From positions 992,001-1,056,000 of the forward strand of contig NZ_KB907786.1 in NCBI RefSeq assembly GCF_000382205.1: a DNA stretch of 64,000 nt, given 5' to 3'. How positions within the stretch are numbered: position 1 is the stretch's first letter; each line of letters opens with the position of its first letter. The DNA comes from Dyadobacter beijingensis DSM 21582 (GTDB lineage Bacteria > Bacteroidota > Bacteroidia > Cytophagales > Spirosomataceae). The notes below the pieces were generated by a model. It ran no database searches and was not told the DNA's origin. It was given only the letters and a program-made list of their open reading frames with translations. The position numbers and the translations under genes are program-made. Below, piece after piece: positions 1 to 7,871 of this stretch.

Positions 1-418
1 GGATCGGGTACCCGAGACCAATCTGCGTCAACGTATCTTCAAATGTGAAATTGGTCTGTTCCGAATGCATCGACCGCAGGAAAATGCCCAGCAGAATGAG
101 GATCAGCGACCGCCGGATGGTATGGAACCACATCATCGGTACGGTTTGATTCTTGCTCGCGCGGCTGGCCATCGAGTAGGGAAGCGCTACCCCCACCAGA
201 AACGAAAACGACGGCTGGATGAGGTCATGCAGCGAGCATCCTACCCACGGGACATGGCTCTGGTGAAAATCGAGGAATGCCCAGAATGCGCTGTCGGGAT
301 ATGCTTCGGCTACCCGGCTCAGGCGCAGCACCTCGGCCATCATCAGGAACATTACAAATCCGCGGTAAGCATCGACGGAGGAAACACGTTGAGGAGGCAG
401 GGTAGCGGTGTCTTTCAA
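1..418 (-). CDS. DUF5009/COG4299-type membrane acyltransferase, N-terminal part (cut by window edge)
   Basis: The minus strand is open from about position 418 to the window edge and gives about 139 residues that look like the start of a heparan-alpha-glucosaminide N-acetyltransferase-like (DUF5009, COG4299) multi-pass membrane protein. The family hallmarks seen are [14 protein letters not shown] near the N-terminus, then [19 protein letters not shown] and a following helix [15 protein letters not shown]. No ATG lies near the family start; a TTG at 418 ([10 protein letters not shown]) is the most natural choice, with another TTG at 436. These proteins are thought to move acetyl groups onto sugars at the inner membrane. 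It lies downstream of the GMC dehydrogenase pair on the same strand but after a strong terminator, so it is probably a separate unit. The family call is solid; the start is not. Confidence 0.8.
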   Translation of the reverse strand, partial: MKDTATLPPQRVSSVDAYRGFVMFLMMAEVLRLSRVAEAYPDSAFWAFLDFHQSHVPWVGCSLHDLIQPSFSFLVGVALPYSMASRASKNQTVPMMWFHTIRRSLILILLGIFLRSMHSEQTNFTFEDTLTQIGLGYPI

Positions 419-486
419 GGTCAGGTAGGTTAGCAAGATTTTAAGGAATACTGACAAACAGGGCGAACGGGTTACATCCAAAAAGA

Positions 487-521
487 AAAAACCTCGCAGG
501 ATTTACCCTGCGAGGTTTTTA
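487..521. terminator. Bidirectional intrinsic terminator
   Basis: AAAAACCTCGCAGG and CCTGCGAGGTTTTT form a perfect stem around a short loop (ATTTAC). A-tract before and T-tract after make it work in both directions. It sits just beyond the stop of the GMC oxidoreductase. Confidence 0.9.
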
Positions 522-547
522 TGGTTTCTGCGAACGGGAAATCCGTC

Positions 548-2266
548 CTAGACATTCATCTTTTTCAGCTCTTTCACGGCATGGTCGGCCGCGCGGGCGG
601 TCATGGCCATGTAGGTGAGCGACGGGTTCACGCACGAAGCCGAGGTCATGAATGATCCGTCGGTAACATACACGTTCTCAGCGCCCCAAACCTGGTTGTG
701 CTTGTTGAGAACGGATGTTTTCGGATCGTTACCCATCCGCGCCGTTCCCATTTCGTGGATACCGATGCCCGGGTGTTTCGATTCGTCGTTGTAAGGCGTC
801 ACGTTTTTGAGACCGGCCGCTTCGAGCATTTCCGCTGCGTCGTTCATCATATCCTGACGCATTTTCTTCTCGTTCTCGCCATAAGCGGCATCGAAAACGA
901 CGATCGGCAAGCCCCATTTGTCTTTTTCGGTGGCGTGCAGGGTGAAGCGGTTCTTCTCGTCAGGGATCATTTCCCCGAAGCCGCCGATGTTCATTGTCCA
1001 TCCGCCCGGTTCGGAGAGTGATTTTTTGAAATCTGCCCCGAAGCCGTCGGTGCCTACGCCGCGTCCCCAGCTCTCACGGCTGGCACCACCCTGGTAGCCG
1101 AACCCGCGCACGTAATCGCGCTTGTCGTCGCCCCAGTTGCGGTAACGTGGAATATAGATACCATTCGCACGGCGTCCGAAGTAGTATTTGTCTTCGAAAC
1201 CGGGCATTTCACCTCTTGCGCCTACCGCCAGGTGGTGGTCCATGATGTTACGGCCCAGCTGGTCGCTGTCGTTGCCCAATCCGTTCGGGAAGCGTTTCGA
1301 CTTCGAGTTCATCAGGATGGAAGATGACGCAATGGCCGACGCATTCAGGAAGATGATTTTGGCAAAATATTCCTTCGTTTCAAGGGTATTCTGGTTGATC
1401 ACGCGCACGCCTGTCGCCTTGTTGGCTTTGTCATCAAAAATCACTTCCGATACGATTGAATCGGGAAGAAGCGTGAGGTTGCCTGTTTTCTGCGCTGCGG
1501 GCAATGTAGCTGCCTGGGTGCTGAAATAGCCCCCGTATGGGCATCCGCGCATACACATGTTACGGAACTGGCACGCGGCGCGGCCGAGTTCGGTATGGAT
1601 TGCCTGCGGCTGGGTAAGGTGTGCGGCGCGGCCCATGATCACATGGCGGCCTGCGAACTTCTTCTCTACTTCTCCTTTCACGTGTTTTTCCACGCAGTTC
1701 ATCTGCATCGGCGGCAGGTAATTGCCGTCGGGGAGCACGTCGAGGCCGTCTTTGGCACCGCTGATACCCGCAAATTTCTCCACGTAGTCGTACCACGGCG
1801 CGATGTCCGCATAGCGGATCGGCCAGTCTACGCCGATGCCTTCTTTTCCATTTGCTTCAAAATCGGCTGCATTGAGGCGGTAGCTTTGGCGGCCCCACAG
1901 CAATGAACGGCCGCCCACGTGGTAAGCGCGAATCCAGTCGAACTTGCGTGTTTCCAGGTAAGGGTTTTGCTTGTCGTTTTCGAAGAGGTAACGGTGCTCT
2001 TCGTTGGCGGTATAGCCGGTGCGCATCCCTGCCCAGTATTCTTCTTTCGCAACGGTGGTCACGCGGCCGCGGTGTTCGAGCTCCCAGGGGGCGAGCGTAG
2101 CGGTTTTGTAATCCACGATGTGCTTGATATCTCTTCCTCTTTCCAGCATCAGGACTTTCAATCCCTTCTCTGTCAGTTCTTTGGCGGCCCATCCGCCGCT
2201 GATTCCCGAACCAACCACTATCGCGTCATAAGTGGCTTGTTTTGTTGCTTTTATGTTCAGATTCAT
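548..2266 (-). CDS. GMC-family FAD oxidoreductase (gluconate/glucoside 3-dehydrogenase type large subunit)
   Basis: A 572-residue FAD enzyme expected to oxidise a sugar, sugar acid or polyol. The ADP-binding motif GSGISG lies at residues 19-24, followed by VLMLERG. A cysteine-containing segment (CMRGCPYGG, around residue 240) is typical of the gluconate 2-dehydrogenase/glucoside 3-dehydrogenase branch. The C-terminal GMC domain carries HEMGTARMG and CVNPSLTYMA, holding the usual catalytic His and Asn. There is no signal peptide of its own. The gene 37 bp upstream encodes a subunit-3 partner with a Tat-like signal, so the flavoprotein is probably exported as a folded complex by hitchhiking. 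Electrons would pass to a cytochrome not encoded next door. The substrate cannot be told from sequence. Confidence 0.9.
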   Translation of the reverse strand: MNLNIKATKQATYDAIVVGSGISGGWAAKELTEKGLKVLMLERGRDIKHIVDYKTATLAPWELEHRGRVTTVAKEEYWAGMRTGYTANEEHRYLFENDKQNPYLETRKFDWIRAYHVGGRSLLWGRQSYRLNAADFEANGKEGIGVDWPIRYADIAPWYDYVEKFAGISGAKDGLDVLPDGNYLPPMQMNCVEKHVKGEVEKKFAGRHVIMGRAAHLTQPQAIHTELGRAACQFRNMCMRGCPYGGYFSTQAATLPAAQKTGNLTLLPDSIVSEVIFDDKANKATGVRVINQNTLETKEYFAKIIFLNASAIASSSILMNSKSKRFPNGLGNDSDQLGRNIMDHHLAVGARGEMPGFEDKYYFGRRANGIYIPRYRNWGDDKRDYVRGFGYQGGASRESWGRGVGTDGFGADFKKSLSEPGGWTMNIGGFGEMIPDEKNRFTLHATEKDKWGLPIVVFDAAYGENEKKMRQDMMNDAAEMLEAAGLKNVTPYNDESKHPGIGIHEMGTARMGNDPKTSVLNKHNQVWGAENVYVTDGSFMTSASCVNPSLTYMAMTARAADHAVKELKKMNV

Positions 2267-2303
2267 GATGAATATGCTTCAAAAATTAATGAATGTTTTG
2301 GGA

Positions 2304-2903
2304 TTACATTGCCCAGTTTTTCTGACCTGGTTTCAGGTCGATGCAGCCGTCGTAACGACCGGGAACGGCCACGTATTCCAGCGCCTGGGTAGCACCCGGC
2401 TCGGATGTGAAGTAGCCCAGCAAGGTCAGTTCCTTTACAAGGCGGAAGAATGGCACACCGGCGTCGGAGTATTCCTTGCCCGCCTCGGTATATTTTTTCT
2501 TCTCTTCGCCTGCTTTGGTCATTTCATCCTTCGCGGAAGCTTCCATTTCCTTCAATATCTTCGTTTGCTCTTCCGGCGTCGCTTTGAGGAAGTCTTTTTT
2601 CTCCAACTCCGCCAATCCCTTATTGAAGCTTTCCTGGTCTTTTGCCTCGTAGCAGTCTTTCAGCATCATTTCGATAAACTCGCCAACTTTGGCATCTTTC
2701 GCGCCCGGCGTGTCGGTTTTAGGAATGATTATTTCAGCCACTTCCGAGACAAGTGCCTTGCGGTCCGCGGTGAACGGAAAGGTGAGCGCTGACGAGGTTT
2801 CGGTGGAAGATTTACAACCTTCCAGAAAAGCCAGCATGGTGGGTGCAGAGAGTGTGCCACCCATTAACAGTGCCACACGACCAAGGGCATCACGTCTTTT
2901 CAT
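2304..2903 (-). CDS. Gluconate 2-dehydrogenase subunit 3 family protein
   Basis: A 199-residue partner of the GMC flavoprotein. The N-terminus MKRRDALGRVALLMGG is a Tat-type signal (twin arginine plus hydrophobic stretch) ending in LEGCKSS; the cysteine could be a lipid anchor, although Glu at -2 is unusual for a lipobox. The helical body with an alternating Lys/Glu-rich middle and the C-terminal GYFTSEPGATQALEYV fit the gluconate 2-dehydrogenase subunit 3 family. This subunit normally escorts the large subunit through the Tat system and stabilises it. It is the first gene of a two-gene operon. The 236 bp upstream contain only AT-rich sequence and no gene that I recognise. Confidence 0.88.
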   Translation of the reverse strand: MKRRDALGRVALLMGGTLSAPTMLAFLEGCKSSTETSSALTFPFTADRKALVSEVAEIIIPKTDTPGAKDAKVGEFIEMMLKDCYEAKDQESFNKGLAELEKKDFLKATPEEQTKILKEMEASAKDEMTKAGEEKKKYTEAGKEYSDAGVPFFRLVKELTLLGYFTSEPGATQALEYVAVPGRYDGCIDLKPGQKNWAM

Positions 2904-3139
2904 CTGATATACTTAATATAGGTTAACAATCCAAAGTGTAATTCTACATTCGATAAATGCAATTTTCAAAAGCCTGCTAATTTATGAAATATTCTTAGTA
3001 GTTAGTTGGTTAGAATGATTCTATATATGCTTTCCGGCCCTATAAAGCTATGTCTGAGGCCGCTCAGAGGAATTAAAATTGCATTAAAGTGTAACCGGCA
3101 GGGGTTGTTTCGCCGGCAGTTCACAGCCTCACGAACGAT

Positions 3140-4195
3140 TTACAGAACCATTAAATTGCAGCCGCGGATGTCCGAATTGTCGAACCGCCCCATGACGTAG
3201 AACGTGCCCGGCTTGTCGCCGAAGCGGCCCAGGTCCTGGGTTTCGATGAATGAACAGGTATCGAGGTTGGCAAGGTCGATCACATTGATGCCGCCGGTTT
3301 TGGACGAGCCCAGGTTATGGTCGCTGATCGCGAACGGGTCGTTGATGTCGCGCAGGAGAATGCGCATGGAATGGCCGGGCGCAAAGAGTCCGTTGCCGTG
3401 CGAGTAGCCCTGCGAAAGGAGCTCCGTCATGCCGTATTCGGAATGGATGACGGGCACGCCGAGGCTGCCGGTGAGAATGTCGTGCACTTCCTCGCGCAGC
3501 AGTTCCGTACGCCGGCCTTTCATGCCGCCCGTGTCCATGACGGTCAGATGCCGAATGTCTTTCAGGAACGACAGGTCGAAGTTGCTCTCCGCCAGGTCCA
3601 GCAGTGCGAAGGTTACCCCCAGCAACAGCACAGTCTTTCCATCCTGGCTATCAGCGATCTGGCGGAGGCGATGCAGCATTTCACCTGTATTGTTCAGGTA
3701 AAACCCCGAGTATTCGGAGCCGCTTTCCTCAATAAAGTGCTGCATCATATACACAAGCGAAGAATTGGTTCGTTCAAGGTATGACGGTAGCAGGGCGAGG
3801 ATGTGAAAATGGTTCAGGTCGCCATAGTTTTGCTGGAATATGCGGTAGGATATGGCTTTATACAGCGGTTCGTCGTACAAATGGTGGCTGCTGGTAATCT
3901 GGCCGGTGGTGCCGCTGCTCCGGAACACAACAGAAGCGTCGGAAGAATGCCCCGTAGCGACGCGATGATTCTTAAAAAACTGGATTGGAAGAAAAGGGAT
4001 TTCGGTTAACGCGCTAATCCGCGCAGGATCGACGCCCAGGTGCCGGATGTACTCCCTGTAAATAGGATTATACCCGGCCTGGTAACGAAAAACCCGGAGC
4101 GCCAGCGGTTCAAAATCGGCGGGTTCGACCGTCACGATCTGCTCCCGCAGCCCGGCCCTTATTTCGGCAATGGTTTTATTGTTTTGAAGTTCCAA
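3140..4195 (-). CDS. LuxE-like acyl-protein synthetase family protein
   Basis: A 351-residue member of the LuxE/acyl-protein synthetase family, which is related to adenylate-forming enzymes. Visible features are IPFLPIQFFKNH (residues about 65-76), the phosphate-loop-like SSGTTG (about 92-97), and EYGMTELLSQGY (about 253). These match the ATP-binding core of LuxE and of phenylacetate-CoA ligase-like enzymes. LuxE activates fatty acids on a protein cysteine in bioluminescence, but no lux genes are present. Bacteroidota carry this family as single genes in cell-surface or amino-acid-modifying contexts, so the substrate is unknown. It is divergent from the lipoprotein gene at 4247 and ends about 235 bp before the GMC operon. 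Confidence 0.8.
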   Translation of the reverse strand: MELQNNKTIAEIRAGLREQIVTVEPADFEPLALRVFRYQAGYNPIYREYIRHLGVDPARISALTEIPFLPIQFFKNHRVATGHSSDASVVFRSSGTTGQITSSHHLYDEPLYKAISYRIFQQNYGDLNHFHILALLPSYLERTNSSLVYMMQHFIEESGSEYSGFYLNNTGEMLHRLRQIADSQDGKTVLLLGVTFALLDLAESNFDLSFLKDIRHLTVMDTGGMKGRRTELLREEVHDILTGSLGVPVIHSEYGMTELLSQGYSHGNGLFAPGHSMRILLRDINDPFAISDHNLGSSKTGGINVIDLANLDTCSFIETQDLGRFGDKPGTFYVMGRFDNSDIRGCNLMVL

Positions 4196-4224
4196 TCCTC
4201 TTACTTTCGTAGGTACTAAAAAAG

Positions 4225-4232
4225 CAAAGTTA
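4225..4232 (-). promoter_or_regulatory. Candidate -7 box (TAACTTTG) for the LuxE-like gene
   Basis: The minus strand reads TAACTTTG, an exact TAnnTTTG Bacteroidota -7 element, 30 bp upstream of the start codon. The upstream TTTC is only a weak -33 match (16-bp spacer). Confidence 0.45.
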
Positions 4233-4246
4233 AAAATAGAAGTTAT

Positions 4247-4798
4247 ATGAAACTGAAAGTTTCCCTCTTCATATTACTGGCCGCCGGGGCAGCGGCTTGT
4301 GTGGATATTCCCGATTTCAGCGACACGCCAGTGATTTATTACAATGGTATCTCGCAGGAAACCCGGACCGACACGGTACTGGGCGTTCCCCAGGATGCCG
4401 AGGTGGTGACCGTGACGATCAATTTCGAGGACGGCGACGGCGACCTGGGCGCTACCAATGCGGAAGTGCAGGATACTCTGTCGTTCACACAGCGCTATAA
4501 GAATGTTCCGGGATGGAATATTCAAGCGAATTATGAACTGATTACCATGATCCAGCAAAAGGACAGCAGCTGGACGGAGTCGATCCTGGAAGGCGACCGG
4601 TTCAAGTTTTTCCCATTGCTGAAAACCGATGGCAAAGCGGGGCCGATCAAAGGAAAGCTGGATTTGAATGCCCGTTTCCGCAAGTCGCGCAGCACGGTTC
4701 CTACCAAGATCAAATTTAAGGTTCGGATCATCGACCGCGCCTTCCACATCAGCAACCAGATCATGACCGATCCGGTGATCGTGCCGTTGTTGCAATAA
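4247..4798 (+). CDS. Exported lipoprotein of unknown function
   Basis: A 183-residue protein with a clear lipoprotein signal (MKLKVSLFILLAAGAAAC; Cys18 would be lipidated). The mature part has an acidic stretch FEDGDGDLG typical of small Bacteroidota lipoproteins that carry a Ca-binding-like DxDGDLG loop, followed by beta-rich sequence. I do not recognise an assigned function. The gene stands alone on the plus strand, is convergent with the histidine kinase (3 bp between the stops) and divergent from the LuxE-like gene. Confidence 0.8.
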   Translation: MKLKVSLFILLAAGAAACVDIPDFSDTPVIYYNGISQETRTDTVLGVPQDAEVVTVTINFEDGDGDLGATNAEVQDTLSFTQRYKNVPGWNIQANYELITMIQQKDSSWTESILEGDRFKFFPLLKTDGKAGPIKGKLDLNARFRKSRSTVPTKIKFKVRIIDRAFHISNQIMTDPVIVPLLQ

Positions 4799-4801
4799 GA
4801 T

Positions 4802-6085
4802 CTAAGATTCTTCTACGATTTCGGCATTCAGGGTAATCCTGAATGTCGTTCCTTTTCCCACCTCCGAGTGTTTCACGAACAGCTTGCCGGAGTGGTAATT
4901 TTCGATAATCCTTTTCGCGAGTGTTAATCCCAGCCCCCAGCCGCGTTTCTTCGTGCTGAAACCGGGGTTGAATATCTTGCTGATCTGCGCCTTGTTCATC
5001 CCTTTGCCGGTATCGGTAATGTCAATCCAGATTTCCTTCGCACGTGGGGGCGCCTGCAGTGTCACGTGGATTTCGCCCACGCCGCTCATCGCGTCCACGG
5101 CATTTTTGCAGATGTTTTCGATCACCCATTCAAACAGGTTCTTGTTCAGCAATGCCGTTTGTTCAATGGCAAGCTGGTCATGCACTTCAAATTTGACTTT
5201 TGAAGAAACCCGTTTTTCCAGATAATTCACAAAGTTCGTGACGATCAATGCAATCGGTTCCTGTCGAAGCGTGGGGACAGAGCCGATGTTCGAGAACCGC
5301 GTCGTGATCATTTCCAGCCGGATCACGTCTTTTTCAATTTCCTCGGCAATGGACGAATCGATCGTCGGGTCGCTGCGGAAATATTCCACCCAGGCCATCA
5401 GCGACGATAGCGGCGTACCGAGCTGGTGGGCCGTCTCTTTGGCCAAACCTACCCACACGCGGTTCTGTTCCGCCTTCCTCGCCGAGCTGAATGCCAGGTA
5501 GGCCAGGTAGCCGATCAAAAGCATGACCGAAAGCTGCAAAAACGGGTAGTAGCGCAGCTGGGTGAGCAGGAACGAGTTGCTGTAATAAATCTTGCCTGCA
5601 CGTCCTTTACCGAGCTCCACGGGAATGGGCGGGTGTTCGAGCTTCATTTCTTCCAGCTTCGACTGGATGATGCGTTCCCGTTCCTGGCGGCTCGCTTTCG
5701 CGGGGAATTTGATGTTTTTGTTAGGATTGGGCAGGTTGTTTTCGTCGACGTAAATGGCGGGAATCTGGTAAAAATTCACGGCATCCTCGATGACCTGGTA
5801 AATGACGTTGAAGTTCTCGTCGAGCGGGCTGTTCACCACGTACCGCAAGCCCTCGGCGTACAGCTGCACCTCTCTTTCCTCGCGTTCTTCGAGCTCTTCC
5901 ACCAGCTTGTCGGTGTAGAAAAGCGAGCCGATGCTGAGGATGAGCAGAATGATCCCGATGACATATTTATAAAAGCTTTTCTGGTCGTAAGTGTCCATGA
6001 GTGACCGGCGCAGGCGCTGGCTGTTCAGGATGGCTACGGGGTGCAGTTTGAAGCGGGGTTTTTCTTTGGGGCTTTCGCTGATCAT
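4802..6085 (-). CDS. Orphan sensor histidine kinase
   Basis: A 427-residue membrane histidine kinase. Two transmembrane helices (residues about 41-57 and 183-200) flank a small periplasmic sensor region of about 125 residues rich in Glu. The H-box is AHQLGTPLSSL with His220 as the likely phosphoacceptor. The ATPase part has the N-box NAVDAM, the G1 box DTGKGM, and GWGLGL as G2. No HAMP domain is obvious. No response regulator is encoded nearby, so its partner must be elsewhere. It is divergent from hemA across a 270-bp region that holds a nested inverted repeat. Confidence 0.9.
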   Translation of the reverse strand: MISESPKEKPRFKLHPVAILNSQRLRRSLMDTYDQKSFYKYVIGIILLILSIGSLFYTDKLVEELEEREEREVQLYAEGLRYVVNSPLDENFNVIYQVIEDAVNFYQIPAIYVDENNLPNPNKNIKFPAKASRQERERIIQSKLEEMKLEHPPIPVELGKGRAGKIYYSNSFLLTQLRYYPFLQLSVMLLIGYLAYLAFSSARKAEQNRVWVGLAKETAHQLGTPLSSLMAWVEYFRSDPTIDSSIAEEIEKDVIRLEMITTRFSNIGSVPTLRQEPIALIVTNFVNYLEKRVSSKVKFEVHDQLAIEQTALLNKNLFEWVIENICKNAVDAMSGVGEIHVTLQAPPRAKEIWIDITDTGKGMNKAQISKIFNPGFSTKKRGWGLGLTLAKRIIENYHSGKLFVKHSEVGKGTTFRITLNAEIVEES

Positions 6086-6180
6086 TCCGGGCCGGGCACA
6101 TTCTGCCCGATGTTAATGTTATAGTCTACAAATAACGTAAAATATTTAAGCTTAGTGGCTTCATGTCCGTTTTTCATACC

Positions 6181-6236
6181 CCGCGCCGATCATTTTCTGA
6201 CATGATAAAAGTCATGTTTTTAAGCCTTTGGCGCGG
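6181..6236. other. Nested inverted repeat between histidine kinase and hemA
   Basis: CCGCGCC (6181-6187) pairs with GGCGCGG (6230-6236). Inside, ACATGA (6200-6205) pairs with TCATGT (6212-6217), which is followed by a T-run. It lies in the divergent intergenic region. It could be a structured RNA element, an operator or a terminator-like hairpin. Confidence 0.4.
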
Positions 6237-6329
6237 CAAAATTTGTATGACTTACGACAGTTTTATTTAAATGCTTTCTAAATAAGTGAACGGCTATTGT
6301 TCCGCTTTCCATAATCGTTTTTTGTGCCG

Positions 6330-6337
6330 TATTTTTG
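6330..6337 (+). promoter_or_regulatory. Candidate -7 box (TATTTTTG) for hemA
   Basis: TATTTTTG fits TAnnTTTG exactly and lies 22 bp before the hemA ATG. TTTC at 6306-6309 is a one-mismatch -33 element with a 20-bp spacer. Confidence 0.5.
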
Positions 6338-6358
6338 TGAATCGAATTAGACAAAGTG

Positions 6359-7618
6359 ATGTATAACCAGTTCAAATCAGTCAGTTTATCACATCGGAAT
6401 GCTCCTCTTGCTATCAGGGAACAGCTTGCATTGAATGAGGCGGAAGCAAAGAGCATGATGCTTCGTCTGAAAGATTTTTTCGATATCTCCGACGTTCTTG
6501 CCGTCTCTACCTGTAACCGCACTGAAATCTATTATTCCTCCTCCAACGACATCAACGAAGACATTATCAAGCTTTTGCTGATCGAAAAGGGCATTGAGGA
6601 CGTTGATAATTTCAAAGCATATTTCGAGCAGTTCTCCGAAGGCGACGAGGCGGTGAAGCACCTGTTTCACGTCGCTACCGGCTTGCAATCGCAGGTGGTA
6701 GGGGATATGCAAATTCCGAACCAGATCAAACACGCGTACCAGTGGTCGGCCGACCTGAATATGGCCGGGCCATTCCTGCACCGCCTGCTTCACACGATAT
6801 TTTTTGCCAACAAGCGCGTTGCGCAGGAGACATTCTTCCGCGATGGCGCCGCTTCCGTTTCCTATGCGGCCGTAGAATTGCTCGAAGGCCTCATGCCGAA
6901 CCCCAAAATCCTCGTGGTAGGATTGGGCGAGATCGGAACGGACGTTTGCCGTAACCTCGCACAAAATACTTCCGCCGAAGTGACACTCGTGAACAGGACG
7001 CGAAGCAAAGCCGAAGTGCTGGGCGCGGAACTGGGATTCCGGGTGGCGGATTTCGCAGACATTGAATCCGAAATTTCCCGTGCCGACATTATCGTATCAT
7101 CCATCCAGCGCGAAGAGCCTTTCTTCACAAAGGAAATGATGGTACGCCTCCGCGGCATGTCATTCAAATATTTCATCGACCTTTCGGTACCGCGCAGCGT
7201 ATCGCCGGAAGTGGAAGAAGTGCCGGGCGTGATGCTCTACACCATCGATTCGATCCGCTCCAAAGCCGACGAGGCATTGCAGCGCCGCCTGGACGCCGTG
7301 CCGCACGTGGAGGAAATCATCGGCGAAGCTGTGGTGGAATTCAACGACTGGTCACGCGAGATGATCGTTTCGCCGACCATCCAGAAACTGAAAGGCGCAT
7401 TGGAAACGATCCGCAAGGAGGAACTGACCCGTTTCACCAAAAGCCTGACCGAATCGGAAATGGAAAAGGTGGAGCGCATTACCACGAGCATGATGCAGAA
7501 AATACTGAAACTGCCGGTACTTCAACTCAAAGCCGCGTGTAAGAGAGGTGAGGCCGAAACGCTGATCGACGTGCTGAACGATTTGTTCAACCTCGAAAAA
7601 GAGAAAGAAAGCCATTAA
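6359..7618 (+). CDS. hemA: Glutamyl-tRNA reductase
   Basis: Reduces glutamyl-tRNA(Glu) to glutamate-1-semialdehyde with NADPH, the first committed step of C5-pathway heme synthesis. The 419-residue length is normal. The N-terminal domain has the catalytic-cysteine motif STCNRTEIYY (Cys about 52), then LQSQVVGDMQI and the DGAASVSYAAVELL region. The NADP domain has VVGLGEIG (about 187-194). The C-terminal dimerisation helix follows. A GTG sits one codon upstream of the ATG; ATG at 6359 is chosen because MYNQFKSVSLSH matches the family start. It is monocistronic, with a -7 box shortly upstream and a strong terminator downstream. Confidence 0.96.
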   Translation: MYNQFKSVSLSHRNAPLAIREQLALNEAEAKSMMLRLKDFFDISDVLAVSTCNRTEIYYSSSNDINEDIIKLLLIEKGIEDVDNFKAYFEQFSEGDEAVKHLFHVATGLQSQVVGDMQIPNQIKHAYQWSADLNMAGPFLHRLLHTIFFANKRVAQETFFRDGAASVSYAAVELLEGLMPNPKILVVGLGEIGTDVCRNLAQNTSAEVTLVNRTRSKAEVLGAELGFRVADFADIESEISRADIIVSSIQREEPFFTKEMMVRLRGMSFKYFIDLSVPRSVSPEVEEVPGVMLYTIDSIRSKADEALQRRLDAVPHVEEIIGEAVVEFNDWSREMIVSPTIQKLKGALETIRKEELTRFTKSLTESEMEKVERITTSMMQKILKLPVLQLKAACKRGEAETLIDVLNDLFNLEKEKESH

Positions 7619-7646
7619 TATCACATAGACCTCTTCCAATATCACG

Positions 7647-7675
7647 CTCCCGGAATGCATTCCGGGAGTTTTTTT
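7647..7675 (+). terminator. Intrinsic terminator after hemA
   Basis: CTCCCGGAATG/CATTCCGGGAG is a perfect 22-nt palindrome (7647-7668) followed by seven T residues. Confidence 0.92.
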
Positions 7676-7692
7676 ATGCCAAAACAGGGTGC

Positions 7693-7725
7693 AAAAAAGA
7701 GAGGGCGTCATACGGCGCCCTCTCT
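7693..7725 (-). terminator. Intrinsic terminator for the ABC exporter
   Basis: AGAGAGGGCG and CGCCCTCTCT (7698-7707 and 7716-7725) form a 10-bp stem. On the minus strand it is followed by T6. It lies 147 bp past the exporter stop codon, so that message has a long 3' leader-like tail. Confidence 0.8.
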
Positions 7726-7871
7726 ATGTATTACCTTACCCTCCACAATAATTAATTGTATCTTGAATCCGCCTCGCTTGCGCGATTTTGGATGTGTCGT
7801 TCATTCCCTGCAACGACATACGATGGCGAGATTTCTTTAGATCGATCACCCGAAAAAAAAATTAAATTTTT

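Noticed and set aside
65..433. Open frame on the plus strand (122 codons)
   Set aside because: It is the antisense of the DUF5009-type gene, whose minus-strand reading has clear family motifs.
6220..6522. Minus-strand open frame across the hemA start
   Set aside because: It overlaps the well-supported hemA N-terminus and has no recognisable motif.
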